Positions 8,405 to 17,702 of a DNA stretch of 64,000 nt are shown here, piece by piece. Below the pieces are notes generated by a model. That model was not told the DNA's origin, did not search any database, and saw only the letters and a program-made list of their open reading frames with translations. Position 1 is the stretch's first letter; each line of letters begins with the position of its first letter. Source of the stretch: Chryseolinea serpens (GTDB lineage Bacteria > Bacteroidota > Bacteroidia > Cytophagales > Cyclobacteriaceae); assembly GCF_900129725.1 (NCBI RefSeq), contig NZ_FQWQ01000003.1, positions 1,108,091 through 1,172,090 of the forward strand, in the 5' to 3' direction. The translations under genes were made by a program, and so were the position numbers.

Positions 8405-9679
8405 TTGGAAATAGAAATACCATCCGGAAAGGTCACGGCTATTGGCTATTACCGTTGGCGCATCTGCGCACTCCTCTTCTTTGCCACCGCCATCAACTAC
8501 ATCGACCGCCAGGTGCTGAGCATCCTCGCGCCACAACTGCAAACCGAACTGAGGTGGACCGAGTCACAATACGGACTGATCGTCACCGCCTTTCAAGTGG
8601 CCTATGCCATCGGCTTCCTGTTCATGGGCAAGATCATGGACCGGTTTGGATGCTGGGGAGGCTATGCGTTTTCGGTGTTGATATGGAGTGTGGCCGCCAT
8701 GGCGCACGCTGTCGCCCGCACCGCGGTGGGTTTTGGCTGGTCGCGGTTTGCGCTGGGTTTGGGTGAGGCCGGCAATTTTCCGGCCGCTGTCAAAGTGGTG
8801 TCGGAGTGGTTTCCCATAAAAGAGCGGTCGCTGGCTACCGGCATTTTTCTTTCCGGCAGCAGCATCGGCGCGATCGTTGCGCCGTTCGCGGTGCCCATCA
8901 TTGCCATTCACTACGGGTGGCAGTGGGCCTTCATCCTCACCGGCGCCTCGGGCTTTGTGTGGCTGGCGTTTTGGCTGGCCACCTATCGCCCCGTGCGTGA
9001 ACATCCCAAACTTTCCAAATCGGAACTGGGCTATATTCAAAGCGACCCGCCCGAGCCCACCACGGAGGTTCCCTGGATGCAGTTGTTGAAGTACAAGCAG
9101 ACATGGGCCTTTGCGCTGGCAAAATTTTTGAGTGATCCCATCTTCTCGTTCTACTTTTTCTTTTTGCCAAAATTTTTCAACAGTCAGCATGGTCTAGCCC
9201 TCGATAACATCGGCGTCCCTATCATGATCATCTATATCATGTCCGATCTGGGAAGCCTGGTCGGTGGCTGGTTCTCTTCACACCTCATCCGCCGCGGATG
9301 GTCCGTCATCAAAAGCAGAAAGTTCACCATGTTGCTGGCGGCCATTACCGTGACGCCGGTGTACCTGGCGTCGCAGACTACGGACCTGTGGGTAGCGGTG
9401 GGGTTGATCGGCCTGGCCCTGGCAGCACATCAGGCGTGGTCTGCCAATTTGTTGACCTTGCCTTCCGACATGTTTCCCCGGCAGGCGGTGGGTTCTGCAG
9501 TGGGCATCGGCAGCACCGTCGGTGCCATTGGAGGAATGTTCGGCGCAACCACCGCGGGATTCTTGTTGCAGTCAACCCATTCCTACGCCCCACTTTTTGT
9601 GGTGGCCGGCTCGGCTTACCTGGTGGCGCTGGCCATCCTTCACGGCCTGACACCGCGTTTGCAAGCCCCTATTTCTTGA
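8405..9679 (+). CDS. MFS transporter, anion:cation symporter (hexuronate-type) family
   Basis: A 424-residue inner-membrane protein with about 12 hydrophobic segments. ATAINYIDRQ in the first helix and FLFMGKIMDRFG in the loop between helices 2 and 3 are signatures of the ACS branch of the major facilitator superfamily, which imports hexuronates, galactonate and similar sugar acids. The only plausible start is TTG at 8405, since an in-frame TAA lies just upstream at 8390 and no ATG precedes the first helix. A ROK-family kinase gene follows 123 bases downstream on the same strand, so a sugar or sugar-acid uptake and phosphorylation unit is likely; the substrate is not determined. Confidence 0.85.
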   Translation: MEIEIPSGKVTAIGYYRWRICALLFFATAINYIDRQVLSILAPQLQTELRWTESQYGLIVTAFQVAYAIGFLFMGKIMDRFGCWGGYAFSVLIWSVAAMAHAVARTAVGFGWSRFALGLGEAGNFPAAVKVVSEWFPIKERSLATGIFLSGSSIGAIVAPFAVPIIAIHYGWQWAFILTGASGFVWLAFWLATYRPVREHPKLSKSELGYIQSDPPEPTTEVPWMQLLKYKQTWAFALAKFLSDPIFSFYFFFLPKFFNSQHGLALDNIGVPIMIIYIMSDLGSLVGGWFSSHLIRRGWSVIKSRKFTMLLAAITVTPVYLASQTTDLWVAVGLIGLALAAHQAWSANLLTLPSDMFPRQAVGSAVGIGSTVGAIGGMFGATTAGFLLQSTHSYAPLFVVAGSAYLVALAILHGLTPRLQAPIS

Positions 9680-9802
9680 TTTTTTCGGTCAACAAAAAAT
9701 CATCCCCTGGAAAAGGGTGGAACATAAAAGTTTGCATACCACATTTTCGGCTTGCGCAAAGTTTTTACTTACTTCGCTTCCGTCAAATCATCACAGAAAA
9801 AC

Positions 9803-10639
9803 ATGGTTATTGGAGTTGATGTAGGAGGAACAAACATCCGGGCTGGCCTCGAACGCGGTGGCGAGATCATTCATCCACGAAATGCCCCGTTCAACACACG
9901 GGGCAGCCTGCGCGAAACGCTCGACGAGTTGATGCACTTTATTCGCCCCCTCTTCGACCACGACGTGACGGGCATCGGCATCGGCGTGCCTTCGGTGGTG
10001 GACGTCGACAAAGGTGTCGTGCTCAATGCGGCCAACATTCCGTCGTGGGAGCGTGTGCCCATAAAAGATATTTTGCACGACGCTTTTCATGTTCCGGTCT
10101 ATGTGAACAACGACGTGAATTGTTTTGCCCTGGGCGAGCACCGCTTCGGACAATTGAAGGGCGTGAAGAACGGCGTCGGTGTTTCTTCGGGCACGGGATT
10201 GGGCTGCGGCCTCATCATCAACCACCAGCTTTTTTCGGGCACCAACTGTGGCGCGGGTGAGATCGGCTTGTTGCCCTACCTCGATCATAACATGGAATAT
10301 TATGCCAGCGGCAATTTCTTTCGCGTAAACTATAACCTCAGCGGCGAGGAAGCCAGCCGCCTGGCACAACAAGGCGATCGCGAGGCTTTGAAATATTGGG
10401 AAGCGTTCGGCGTCCACATGGGGCAGGCCATTAAGAGTGTGATGTATGCCTATGATCCCGAGGCCATCGTGTTGGGTGGATCGCTGTCGAAGGCGTTTGA
10501 TTTATACAAGGCATCCCTTCATGCTTCCCTCCAGGATTTTATTTACCCCGAGTCCGTGAAGCGGCTCAAGCTCTATCAGTCGAAAAACCCAAACATTGCT
10601 TTGCTGGGCGCTGCGGCGCTGGTGCCTGACCCGTCATAA
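9803..10639 (+). CDS. ROK-family sugar kinase
   Basis: A 278-residue cytoplasmic kinase beginning at ATG 9803, directly at the ATP-binding motif DVGGTN (residues 6-11). The presumed catalytic Asp is D104 in VNNDVNCFALGEH; SSGTGLGCG (128-136) is the second phosphate motif and CGAGEIG (149-155) matches the ROK sugar-contact segment. The family's usual zinc site CxCGxxGCxE is absent, as in some ROK kinases. No helix-turn-helix is attached, so this is an enzyme and not a repressor. It probably phosphorylates a hexose or related sugar brought in by the upstream MFS protein. Confidence 0.88.
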   Translation: MVIGVDVGGTNIRAGLERGGEIIHPRNAPFNTRGSLRETLDELMHFIRPLFDHDVTGIGIGVPSVVDVDKGVVLNAANIPSWERVPIKDILHDAFHVPVYVNNDVNCFALGEHRFGQLKGVKNGVGVSSGTGLGCGLIINHQLFSGTNCGAGEIGLLPYLDHNMEYYASGNFFRVNYNLSGEEASRLAQQGDREALKYWEAFGVHMGQAIKSVMYAYDPEAIVLGGSLSKAFDLYKASLHASLQDFIYPESVKRLKLYQSKNPNIALLGAAALVPDPS

Positions 10640-10676
10640 GATCAAACGTGTTCGCTGCGACGAATCACGTTCGATC
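10640..10676. terminator. Hairpin between convergent genes
   Basis: GATCAAACGTG (10640-10650) pairs with CACGTTCGATC (10666-10676) at 10 of 11 positions with a 15-base loop. It lies between the ends of the convergent ROK kinase and permease genes and could act in both directions, although no strong T-run follows. Confidence 0.45.
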
Positions 10677-10687
10677 TTCGGATATGC

Positions 10688-13366
10688 TTATTCATATTTT
10701 AACGTGTCTGCCGGGTTTGTCTTCGCCGTTTTAAAGATCTGGAAGCTGATGGTCGCAAACGCGATAACCAGTATCGTCACCGCAGGCAGCAGAAAAAGCG
10801 TCCATTGCAAGGCGATCTTGTATGGATAGTTCGACAGCCATTGCTCCATCGCCATATAGGCCAGCGGGAACGACAGCACAATGGCCACTGCCACCAGTTT
10901 GATAAAGTCGGCCGACAAAAGCGAAATGATACCCAAACGCGATGCCCCCAGGGCTTTGCGGATGCCGATCTCTTTTGTGCGCTGAACGGCGGTGTAGGAG
11001 GAGAGACCGATTAATCCCAGGCAAGAAATGATAATACCCAGCATTGTGAAAATGGTCACTACTTTTGCAAAGCGGTCTTCGTCATTGTATTGGCGGTTAT
11101 AACGATCTTCCAGGAATGAATATTGAAAGGCATTGTTGGGGAAAAACTTTTTGAAGACGGCCTCCACCTGTGCGATCACCGGTTTTGGATCGGACGTTTT
11201 GATCTTGATGGACGTTTCAGCATAGGTGCTGTAGGTAGGAACGAACACGATGGGCTCCATCGGTTTCTTCAGCGACTCCTGGTGAAAATTGCCCACCACG
11301 CCGACGATGTGCACCTTCAAATCGCCATCCAATATTTCTTTCCCGATGGCTTCCTGCGCGTTGGCAATTCCCAACAACTCTACAGCATTCTGATTTATGA
11401 TCACACTGTTGATGTCGCCGAAATTAAATTTGTGGTCAGTGGGTAGAAATTTTCGTCCCGCCACCAGCGGCACATCATAGGTGTCCATGAAGTTATGGTC
11501 GGCGCCAAAAAAACTCATGGTGTAGTGTGTGTCGGAAGGTTGCTCTGCGAGCCGGAGCCCGAATGTGCGACCAAGCCGGTTGCCGGGGATTCGGCTGGAC
11601 GTTGCCGCGCTGACTACGCCATTGATTTTGGTGAGTTCATCCTTATAGTTCTCCACGCGGGTCATGAAGGTCGAGTCCCAGGCGGTGAGTTCGGGTGGAT
11701 CCACGAGCATGATGTTCCGGATGGCAATGCCCAGGTCGGCTTCGTTCATGAATTTTAACTGCTTGGAAACAATGAGCGTTCCCGTGATGAGTGTAGCCGA
11801 AGCCGTGAACTGGAAAACGACCAGGGCCTTTCGCATAAATTTCCCACCCGACGAATGCTGAAATTTGCCCTTCAGGACCGTTGCCGGCTGGTAAGAAGAA
11901 AGCACGAAGGCCGGATAAAATCCCGCCAACAGCACACCCGACACCAGCACCAGTGCGGCGATGATGATCGACGGAGCCTGCATCTCACCCAACACCTTTA
12001 GCAACGACAGTGGGCTGCCGATAATTTCGTTGAACGAGGATTGCGAGACCCAGGTGATCACTAGGGCTAACACAAACGCGATCAGACTGATGAGAACGGA
12101 TTCGAATATAAACTGCCGCACCAATTGTGTTTTCAGCGCACCCATCACTTTGCGCAAGCCCACTTCTTTCGCGCGGTCCAGTGCCCGGGAGGTGGTGAGG
12201 TTGATGTAGTTGATCCACGCGATCACTAAAATGAAAATCGCGACGATCAACATGGCCCACACTGCCTTGCCACTGGCCGTGCGCGCGATGTCATATTCAT
12301 AGTCGGAGTACAGGTGCGCCTTTTTCAGCGGCTGCAAATAAAATTTCTCCACGCTGCCCGACACCTTGTCGCCTTTAAAATAACGGTCGCTGAAAGCGGG
12401 AAACTTGCTTTCGAATGCTTTGTAATCTATGCCCGGTTTTAATACGACGTAATGTCGGAAATCCGACCACGTCCAACTGTCGTCGGCACCGTGTTCTTCA
12501 GGACGGATGAGCGTCGCATACGACACCAGCACATCGAAAGTGATATGCGAATTGTCAGGGTTGTCGGCACATACGCCGCTGATCTTATACGGCTGCTTGT
12601 CAAGCCCCCAATACAATGTTTTGCCAAGGATGCTGGTGTAGTCGCCGTTGGTAACACCATAATATTTTTTGGCTACGCTTTCGGTCAACACCAGTGCATA
12701 CGGCTCCTTCAAAGCCGACGTGCGATCTCCCGCCAACAAAGGAAAGCTGAAGACCGACAGGAAATGCTCATCCACAAAATGGCAATTTTCGCCGCGGAAT
12801 ATTTTGTCGTCGATCTTCACGTTCATATCGCCACCGGGCATGAGACGCGTATACATCTCAATTTCAGGGTAGTCTTTGGCCATGGTCGGACCGATGGTGG
12901 GATACGTGATCGTGCCATGCTGGATGAGCTTGCCATTTTGAAAACGGTCGTTGGTGACACGATAGATGCGGTCGGCGTTATCAAAAAATGTATCAAAACT
13001 CAATTCGTGCGACACAAACTGAAAGATCAGCAAACAAACCGCCAGCCCCGTGCCCAACCCAAAAATGTTGATGAGCGAAAAGACCTTGTTCTTGGTCACA
13101 TTCCGAAACGCGATGATGAGATAGTTGCGCAACATAATGGTGTTGATAAGTGAATAGGTTAATTTATTTCGTAGCACGATGCCCGGTCTGAGATACCGCA
13201 TCGCATTCCATTCAAATCGTCGCCGGGCCCGCGACAATCCCAGCCGCCGGATGTCCGATTCGAACTTCTGGATCAGGTCGCCTTCGATCTCTTCTGCTAA
13301 GTGATCGGGGCAAATCGATCGCAGAAAACGAAGCGCCCAGCCAGGCGGTGGAGGTTTGGAGGTCAT
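10688..13366 (-). CDS. MacB/FtsX-type ABC transporter permease with N-terminal prefix domain
   Basis: An 892-residue inner-membrane protein. Residues ~1-75 (PPPGWALRFLRSICPDHLAEE...) form the permease-prefix domain found when these proteins are paired with PadR regulators. A transmembrane helix near residue 100 leads into a MacB-like periplasmic domain, a first FtsX domain with EVGLRKVMGA around 410, a second periplasmic domain, and a C-terminal FtsX domain with EIGIRKALGA. It is thus a double-length fused permease and has no ATPase domain; the partner ATPase must be encoded elsewhere. Its ATG overlaps the PadR stop codon (ATGA). Substrates of this class include antimicrobial compounds, lipoproteins and peptides; none can be assigned here. 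Confidence 0.88.
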   Translation of the reverse strand: MTSKPPPPGWALRFLRSICPDHLAEEIEGDLIQKFESDIRRLGLSRARRRFEWNAMRYLRPGIVLRNKLTYSLINTIMLRNYLIIAFRNVTKNKVFSLINIFGLGTGLAVCLLIFQFVSHELSFDTFFDNADRIYRVTNDRFQNGKLIQHGTITYPTIGPTMAKDYPEIEMYTRLMPGGDMNVKIDDKIFRGENCHFVDEHFLSVFSFPLLAGDRTSALKEPYALVLTESVAKKYYGVTNGDYTSILGKTLYWGLDKQPYKISGVCADNPDNSHITFDVLVSYATLIRPEEHGADDSWTWSDFRHYVVLKPGIDYKAFESKFPAFSDRYFKGDKVSGSVEKFYLQPLKKAHLYSDYEYDIARTASGKAVWAMLIVAIFILVIAWINYINLTTSRALDRAKEVGLRKVMGALKTQLVRQFIFESVLISLIAFVLALVITWVSQSSFNEIIGSPLSLLKVLGEMQAPSIIIAALVLVSGVLLAGFYPAFVLSSYQPATVLKGKFQHSSGGKFMRKALVVFQFTASATLITGTLIVSKQLKFMNEADLGIAIRNIMLVDPPELTAWDSTFMTRVENYKDELTKINGVVSAATSSRIPGNRLGRTFGLRLAEQPSDTHYTMSFFGADHNFMDTYDVPLVAGRKFLPTDHKFNFGDINSVIINQNAVELLGIANAQEAIGKEILDGDLKVHIVGVVGNFHQESLKKPMEPIVFVPTYSTYAETSIKIKTSDPKPVIAQVEAVFKKFFPNNAFQYSFLEDRYNRQYNDEDRFAKVVTIFTMLGIIISCLGLIGLSSYTAVQRTKEIGIRKALGASRLGIISLLSADFIKLVAVAIVLSFPLAYMAMEQWLSNYPYKIALQWTLFLLPAVTILVIAFATISFQIFKTAKTNPADTLKYE

Positions 13367-13692
13367 ACCGACATTTTTAATTGGGGGATGAGCTTCCAGA
13401 GATCCATCCGGGTCTCTTTCATCGTGCGCAGCAGCGCCAGGCCCGCGCTGGTGATGGTATAGATCCGTTTGCGCCGGCCGCCGCGTTCGCTGGTCGCCCC
13501 GCCTACTTTGGATTTTATAAGGCCCTTGTCTTCCAAGCGGTACAAGGTTACGTGCACCGCGCTAAGGTTCACATCGCGCTTCAGACGCTTTTCGATCTCC
13601 TCGGCAATCGCCGCCCCATACGCCTCTTCCTGCAGCACACCCACCATGGTCAGGATCAATTCTTCGAATTCGCCGAGATATTCTTTGCCCAT
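13363..13692 (-). CDS. PadR-family transcriptional regulator
   Basis: A 109-residue winged-helix protein: MGKEYLGEFEELILTMVGVL is the usual PadR start, VNLSAVHVTLYRLEDKGLI is the recognition helix region, and GGRRKRIYTITSAGLALL is the wing. PadR proteins repress exporter genes and are released by ligand. It is co-transcribed with the downstream FtsX-type permease through a 4-base stop/start overlap and most likely controls that operon. Confidence 0.92.
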   Translation of the reverse strand: MGKEYLGEFEELILTMVGVLQEEAYGAAIAEEIEKRLKRDVNLSAVHVTLYRLEDKGLIKSKVGGATSERGGRRKRIYTITSAGLALLRTMKETRMDLWKLIPQLKMSV

Positions 13693-13923
13693 TTGCTTAT
13701 GTTTTGTTAAGTAAATAAAGGCAATGCCTTTCAGAAAAAAAAGCGTTTTGGAGATTTACTCGAAAAGGACGGAAAGGTTACAGATTTTCCTGGTGGTTCA
13801 GGTCGAGAGGGTTTGAAAGAAATATGTATCTTTCACTGGAACTGATTTCTTTTAAAAACAACAAACGATGCTACGGGTAGCCATCAAACTTTGCATTGCC
13901 CATCTTCCTAAATCAGAATAAAA

Positions 13924-15144
13924 ATGAAAGAGACCCTTGCCCTTCGCGGAGGACCCCGGACCGTGACCCGGAACTTTACCTGGCCGGTTTTTGATGAAAG
14001 CGATGTTGCCGCCATTACCCAGGTAGCCCAAAGCGGCCAGTGGGGCAACCCGGATTGCAGCGGCCTGGTGGAAAAGTTTGAAAACGAATTTGCCTCTTTT
14101 TGTGGCAGCAAATACGCCATCGCGTGTGCCAATGGTTCCGTAGCGTTGCGACTGGCGCTCATGGCATCGGGTGTGAAGCCGGGCGATGAAGTGATCGTGC
14201 CGCCCTACACCTTCATTGCCACGGCCTCCATCGTGGTGGAGGCGAACTGTGTTCCCGTTTTTGTAGACATCGCGCCGGATACCTACAACCTCGATCCCAA
14301 CCAGATCGAAGCCGCCATCACCCCGCGCACAAAAGCCATCATCCCCGTACACTTTGCGGGGCAGGCCTGCGACATGGACCGCATCATGGCCATCGCGAAA
14401 AAACATAACCTCACCGTCATCGAAGATGCCGCACATGCCCATGGCGGCGTATATAAAGGAAAGAAGCTGGGGTCTATCGGCCACGCAGGTTGTTTTAGTT
14501 TTCAGTCATCAAAAAACCTCAACGCCGGCGAAGGCGGGTTGGTGGTGACCGATGACGAGGCACTCTATAATATGATGAATTCGCTGCGCAACGTCGGCCG
14601 GGTGAAGGGCGGTCAATGGTATGAGCATCATTACCTGGGCTGCAACTATCGCATCACACAATTCCAGGCGGCGCTCCTTTCACAACAGCTTGCCCGTCTG
14701 GAGGAACAAACCCGGGTGCGCGACACGAATGGAAAGTATTTGAGCAGCTTGCTGGCCCCCATCGACGGCATCACGCCGCTCACCCGCGGACATGGCGAAA
14801 CGGTGCACACCTATCACATCTTTATTTTTCGCTACGACAAATCGAAATTCGGAGGACTGTCAAAAAAGGAATTTGCCGAAATGCTCGCCGCCGAAGGTGT
14901 CCCCGCGTTCATGGGCTATCCCAAACCGATTTATGAACAGCCCGTATTTCAACAAAAGAACTTCATGTGCTATGCCCTTCCGGACACGGTGGACTACACG
15001 CGCGTGCATTGCCCCGTGGCCGAACGCGCCTGCTATGAGGAAGCGGTGTGGATCCTGCAACATGCCATGCTCGGCTCAAAGGAAGACATGGAACAGTTTG
15101 CCGCGGCTATAAAAAAAATACAACACGCCGTCCGCCACGACTAA
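13924..15144 (+). CDS. DegT/DnrJ/EryC1/StrS-family PLP aminotransferase
   Basis: A 406-residue cytosolic fold-type-I PLP enzyme. The expected PLP lysine is K197 in FSFQSSKNLNAGEGG, and DAAHAHGG (168-175) supplies the cofactor-contacting Asp; VPPYTFIAT and PVHFAGQ are other family landmarks. DegT enzymes aminate keto-sugars for antibiotics or surface polysaccharides, and some act on inosose or other cyclitols. No sugar-nucleotide genes are nearby. Instead a FucP-type transporter (30 bases downstream) and a RidA protein follow, which points to uptake and transamination of a small sugar or amino-sugar; this is inference. Confidence 0.88.
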   Translation: MKETLALRGGPRTVTRNFTWPVFDESDVAAITQVAQSGQWGNPDCSGLVEKFENEFASFCGSKYAIACANGSVALRLALMASGVKPGDEVIVPPYTFIATASIVVEANCVPVFVDIAPDTYNLDPNQIEAAITPRTKAIIPVHFAGQACDMDRIMAIAKKHNLTVIEDAAHAHGGVYKGKKLGSIGHAGCFSFQSSKNLNAGEGGLVVTDDEALYNMMNSLRNVGRVKGGQWYEHHYLGCNYRITQFQAALLSQQLARLEEQTRVRDTNGKYLSSLLAPIDGITPLTRGHGETVHTYHIFIFRYDKSKFGGLSKKEFAEMLAAEGVPAFMGYPKPIYEQPVFQQKNFMCYALPDTVDYTRVHCPVAERACYEEAVWILQHAMLGSKEDMEQFAAAIKKIQHAVRHD

Positions 15145-15174
15145 CGGACCCAGCGCCATCCTGAAATAGAATCT

Positions 15175-16440
15175 ATGAAACGCAACACAGTCATTGTCCT
15201 GCTCGTCTTCCTCATCTTCTCGGTCATTTCGTTTCTGACCAACATTCTCGGACCCCTGGTGCCCGATATTATCGACAGCTTTCATTTGAGCATCGGGCTG
15301 GCGGGGTTCCTACCGTTCTCGTTTTTTGTTGCCTATGGTGTGATGTCCATTCCGTCGGGCGTGTTGATCGAGAAGTATTCCGGGAAAACGGTGATCATCG
15401 TGGCCTTTGTCCTGGCGATGGTGGCGGCGCTGGTGTTTGCTATTTTTCCACGCTTTGCCATCGCGTTGCTTTCGTTGTTCTCCATCGGCATCGGCATGGC
15501 CATGCTGCAGGTGGTGATCAACCCCTTGCTGCGGCAAGCGGGAGGGGAGGAGCACTTCGCGTTCAACTCGGTGTTGGCCAATTTCTTTTTTGGAGCGGCT
15601 TCGTTTCTTAGCCCTTTGCTCTATAGCTATCTGGTCGGCAACATTCACACCGAGCATGCGAACGGCATCGCCGCCCTGTTCAACGGCCTGGTGACACCGG
15701 AGTTGAAATGGGTCTCTTTGTATTGGGTGTTTGCCGTCACCTGTTTACTAATGATTGTAGTGATCGCGGCCATCACCTTTCCGAAAGTGGAATTGACGGC
15801 TGAAGACCGCGTTGATATGGGCGAAACGCTTCGTGAACTGCTGCGCAAAAAAACGGTGTTGCGTTTCTTTGTGGGCATTTTTTGTTATGTGGGCACCGAA
15901 CAAGGCATCGCAAACTGGATGTCAAAATTTTTACAACTCTATCATGGCGTGGATCCCGCCACCGTCGGCGCCACCAGCATTTCGTATTTCTGGGGACTCA
16001 TCACCTTTGGCTGTTTTGTGGGTTTATTGTTGCTCAAACTTTTCGACAGCCGTCACATTCTGATCGTCTTTGCCTTGGGAGCGATGTTCAGTCTTTTATC
16101 CGGACTGTTTGGTGATGTTGGCATAGCGTTGGTCGCGTTGCCGCTGACCGGATTTTTTCTTTCCATCATGTGGTCCATCGTTTTTTCGTTGGGCATGAAT
16201 TCTCTCCCGAAACATCACGGCACGCTGTCGGGGATCTTGTGCACGGGCATTGTTGGCGGTGCCGTGATGCCGCTCATCATCGGCGGCCTTGCCGAAAGCG
16301 TTGGACTTAGGTTCGCCATGTTGGTGTTGTGTATGACGTTGGGATATATTCTTAGCATTGGCATTTGGGCCCGACCCTTGGTGACCAACGCCAGGGTTAA
16401 GCGCTGGCGCGATCTTTTTTCGAAGACCGCTGTGGAATAA
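15175..16440 (+). CDS. MFS transporter, fucose:H+ symporter (FucP-like) family
   Basis: A 421-residue membrane protein with about 12 hydrophobic segments. ISFLTNILGPLVPDIIDSF, the GFLPFSFFVAYGVMSIPSG helix and the IEKYSGKTVI loop are typical of the FHS branch of the major facilitator superfamily that imports L-fucose, galactose or glucose. It starts at ATG 15175, 30 bases after the aminotransferase gene, probably in one operon. The substrate is not known. Confidence 0.8.
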   Translation: MKRNTVIVLLVFLIFSVISFLTNILGPLVPDIIDSFHLSIGLAGFLPFSFFVAYGVMSIPSGVLIEKYSGKTVIIVAFVLAMVAALVFAIFPRFAIALLSLFSIGIGMAMLQVVINPLLRQAGGEEHFAFNSVLANFFFGAASFLSPLLYSYLVGNIHTEHANGIAALFNGLVTPELKWVSLYWVFAVTCLLMIVVIAAITFPKVELTAEDRVDMGETLRELLRKKTVLRFFVGIFCYVGTEQGIANWMSKFLQLYHGVDPATVGATSISYFWGLITFGCFVGLLLLKLFDSRHILIVFALGAMFSLLSGLFGDVGIALVALPLTGFFLSIMWSIVFSLGMNSLPKHHGTLSGILCTGIVGGAVMPLIIGGLAESVGLRFAMLVLCMTLGYILSIGIWARPLVTNARVKRWRDLFSKTAVE

Positions 16441-16605
16441 AGTCCACAACTATCCTGCGCTATGCTGATCAGGTCTCAGAGTTTTTAATACATCCGGTGA
16501 CGCGGGTAGTTTTTCTGCTAAGCGAAAAATTGTCACGTTGCAACATGCACCAATTGAGACGGTCCATTTAAATTGGAATCGACTTCATCATTCAACCTCA
16601 ACACC

Positions 16606-17001
16606 ATGGCCATTACCCACCTCAATCCCGAAGGCGTTTTTCCCCCGTATCGCAACTACAGCCACGCCGTGGAGATCAGCGGCGATTCAAAATTATTGAT
16701 CATCAGCGGTCTCAACGGCTATCAACCCGACGGCCAAACCATGCCCGAATCGTTTGAGGAGCAAGGTGAACTCATCTGGAAGCACATCGGCACCATTCTG
16801 CGGTCGGCCGGAATGAGCTATGCGAACATCGTTTCCTTGCGGACCTATTTAAGAGATCCGTCATTCGACGAAGCCAACGTCCGGTTGCGCATGAAATACC
16901 TGGGCGACAACAAGCCGGCGTCAACGGTGGTTTGCTGTCAGCTGTTGGAGACGAAATGGAAGTTGGAGATCGAGGTCATGGCAGCCAAGAGCGTAGGTTA
17001 A
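16606..17001 (+). CDS. RidA (YjgF/YER057c/UK114) family protein
   Basis: A 131-residue protein from ATG 16606. RidA proteins form trimers; the archetype hydrolyses reactive enamine/imine intermediates released by PLP enzymes, while related clades differ. Landmarks are LLIISGLNGYQPDG, the helix TMPESFEEQGELIWKHIGTI and the end ASTVVCCQLLETKWKLEIEV. The last segment replaces the canonical RVEIE-type arginine motif, so enamine deaminase activity is uncertain. It stands 165 bases downstream of the DegT/FucP-like pair and could protect against intermediates from that aminotransferase. Confidence 0.82.
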   Translation: MAITHLNPEGVFPPYRNYSHAVEISGDSKLLIISGLNGYQPDGQTMPESFEEQGELIWKHIGTILRSAGMSYANIVSLRTYLRDPSFDEANVRLRMKYLGDNKPASTVVCCQLLETKWKLEIEVMAAKSVG

Positions 17002-17039
17002 GGGAGGAGCGGCGCAAATGGCAATTGAACGGTGGGTGA

Positions 17040-17603
17040 TCACGCGCAGGCGCCGAGCAGCACCATCGCTATAATAAAGAATATAAGATGATCGAGCCGC
17101 AGGCGAAGTTTCTTCAATGCCTGGCTGATATGGTATTCAACCGCTTTTCCCGACACGTGGAGGCGGGAAGCGATCTCTTCGTTGGTATAGCGATCGAAGC
17201 GGCTGAGGCGGAAGATGGTCTTGGTAGTATCGGGAAGCTTGTCGATCTCACTGTTTAACAGCTCCAGCGTTTCGTCGTAGGCCACGGCTTCCTCCGTGGC
17301 GTGGGTCTCCTCCGAAAAAGTCTGCCGGGCCTGGCGGACCAGCTTTTCCTGGCTCGCGATTTTATCGAAGTGATCGTAGATGCGGTTCTTCATAGACCGG
17401 AACAAGTAGGCGCTCAGATCTTCCACGTGCCCCAGGTTTTCGCGCTTCATCCAGAAATTCACAAACACATCCTGCACCAATTCCTGCGCGGTGGTCTTGT
17501 CGCGAAAATAATTATACGCCAGGCTATAAAGCTTGGCCCAGAATAGATCGTAGATCTCTTCAAATTCCCCTTCTGTCATACCTTTTGAGCTGATCTTCAA
17601 CAT
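17040..17603 (-). CDS. ECF-type RNA polymerase sigma factor
   Basis: A sigma-70 factor of the extracytoplasmic-function class, about 187 residues from ATG 17603 (ATG 17579 is equally possible). Region 2 is visible in LAYNYFRDKTTAQELVQDVF and LSAYLFRSMKNRIYDHF, region 4 in YTNEEIASRLHVSGKAVEYH. The C-terminus is a hydrophobic tail (LIFFIIAMVLLGACA), a feature of several Bacteroidota ECF sigmas. It is divergent from the FecR gene about 100 bases away, and is expected to be held by FecR and to drive transcription of fecR-susC-susD. Confidence 0.9.
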   Translation of the reverse strand: MLKISSKGMTEGEFEEIYDLFWAKLYSLAYNYFRDKTTAQELVQDVFVNFWMKRENLGHVEDLSAYLFRSMKNRIYDHFDKIASQEKLVRQARQTFSEETHATEEAVAYDETLELLNSEIDKLPDTTKTIFRLSRFDRYTNEEIASRLHVSGKAVEYHISQALKKLRLRLDHLIFFIIAMVLLGACA

Positions 17604-17702
17604 GCATCGAATTAGGATGGGCGTAGAAAGGTAGTAAAAATGCAATCGTTTTAAAAAATATTACAATCGATTTAGGGTCGCGGCGGGTTACAACCTTCTT
17701 AC

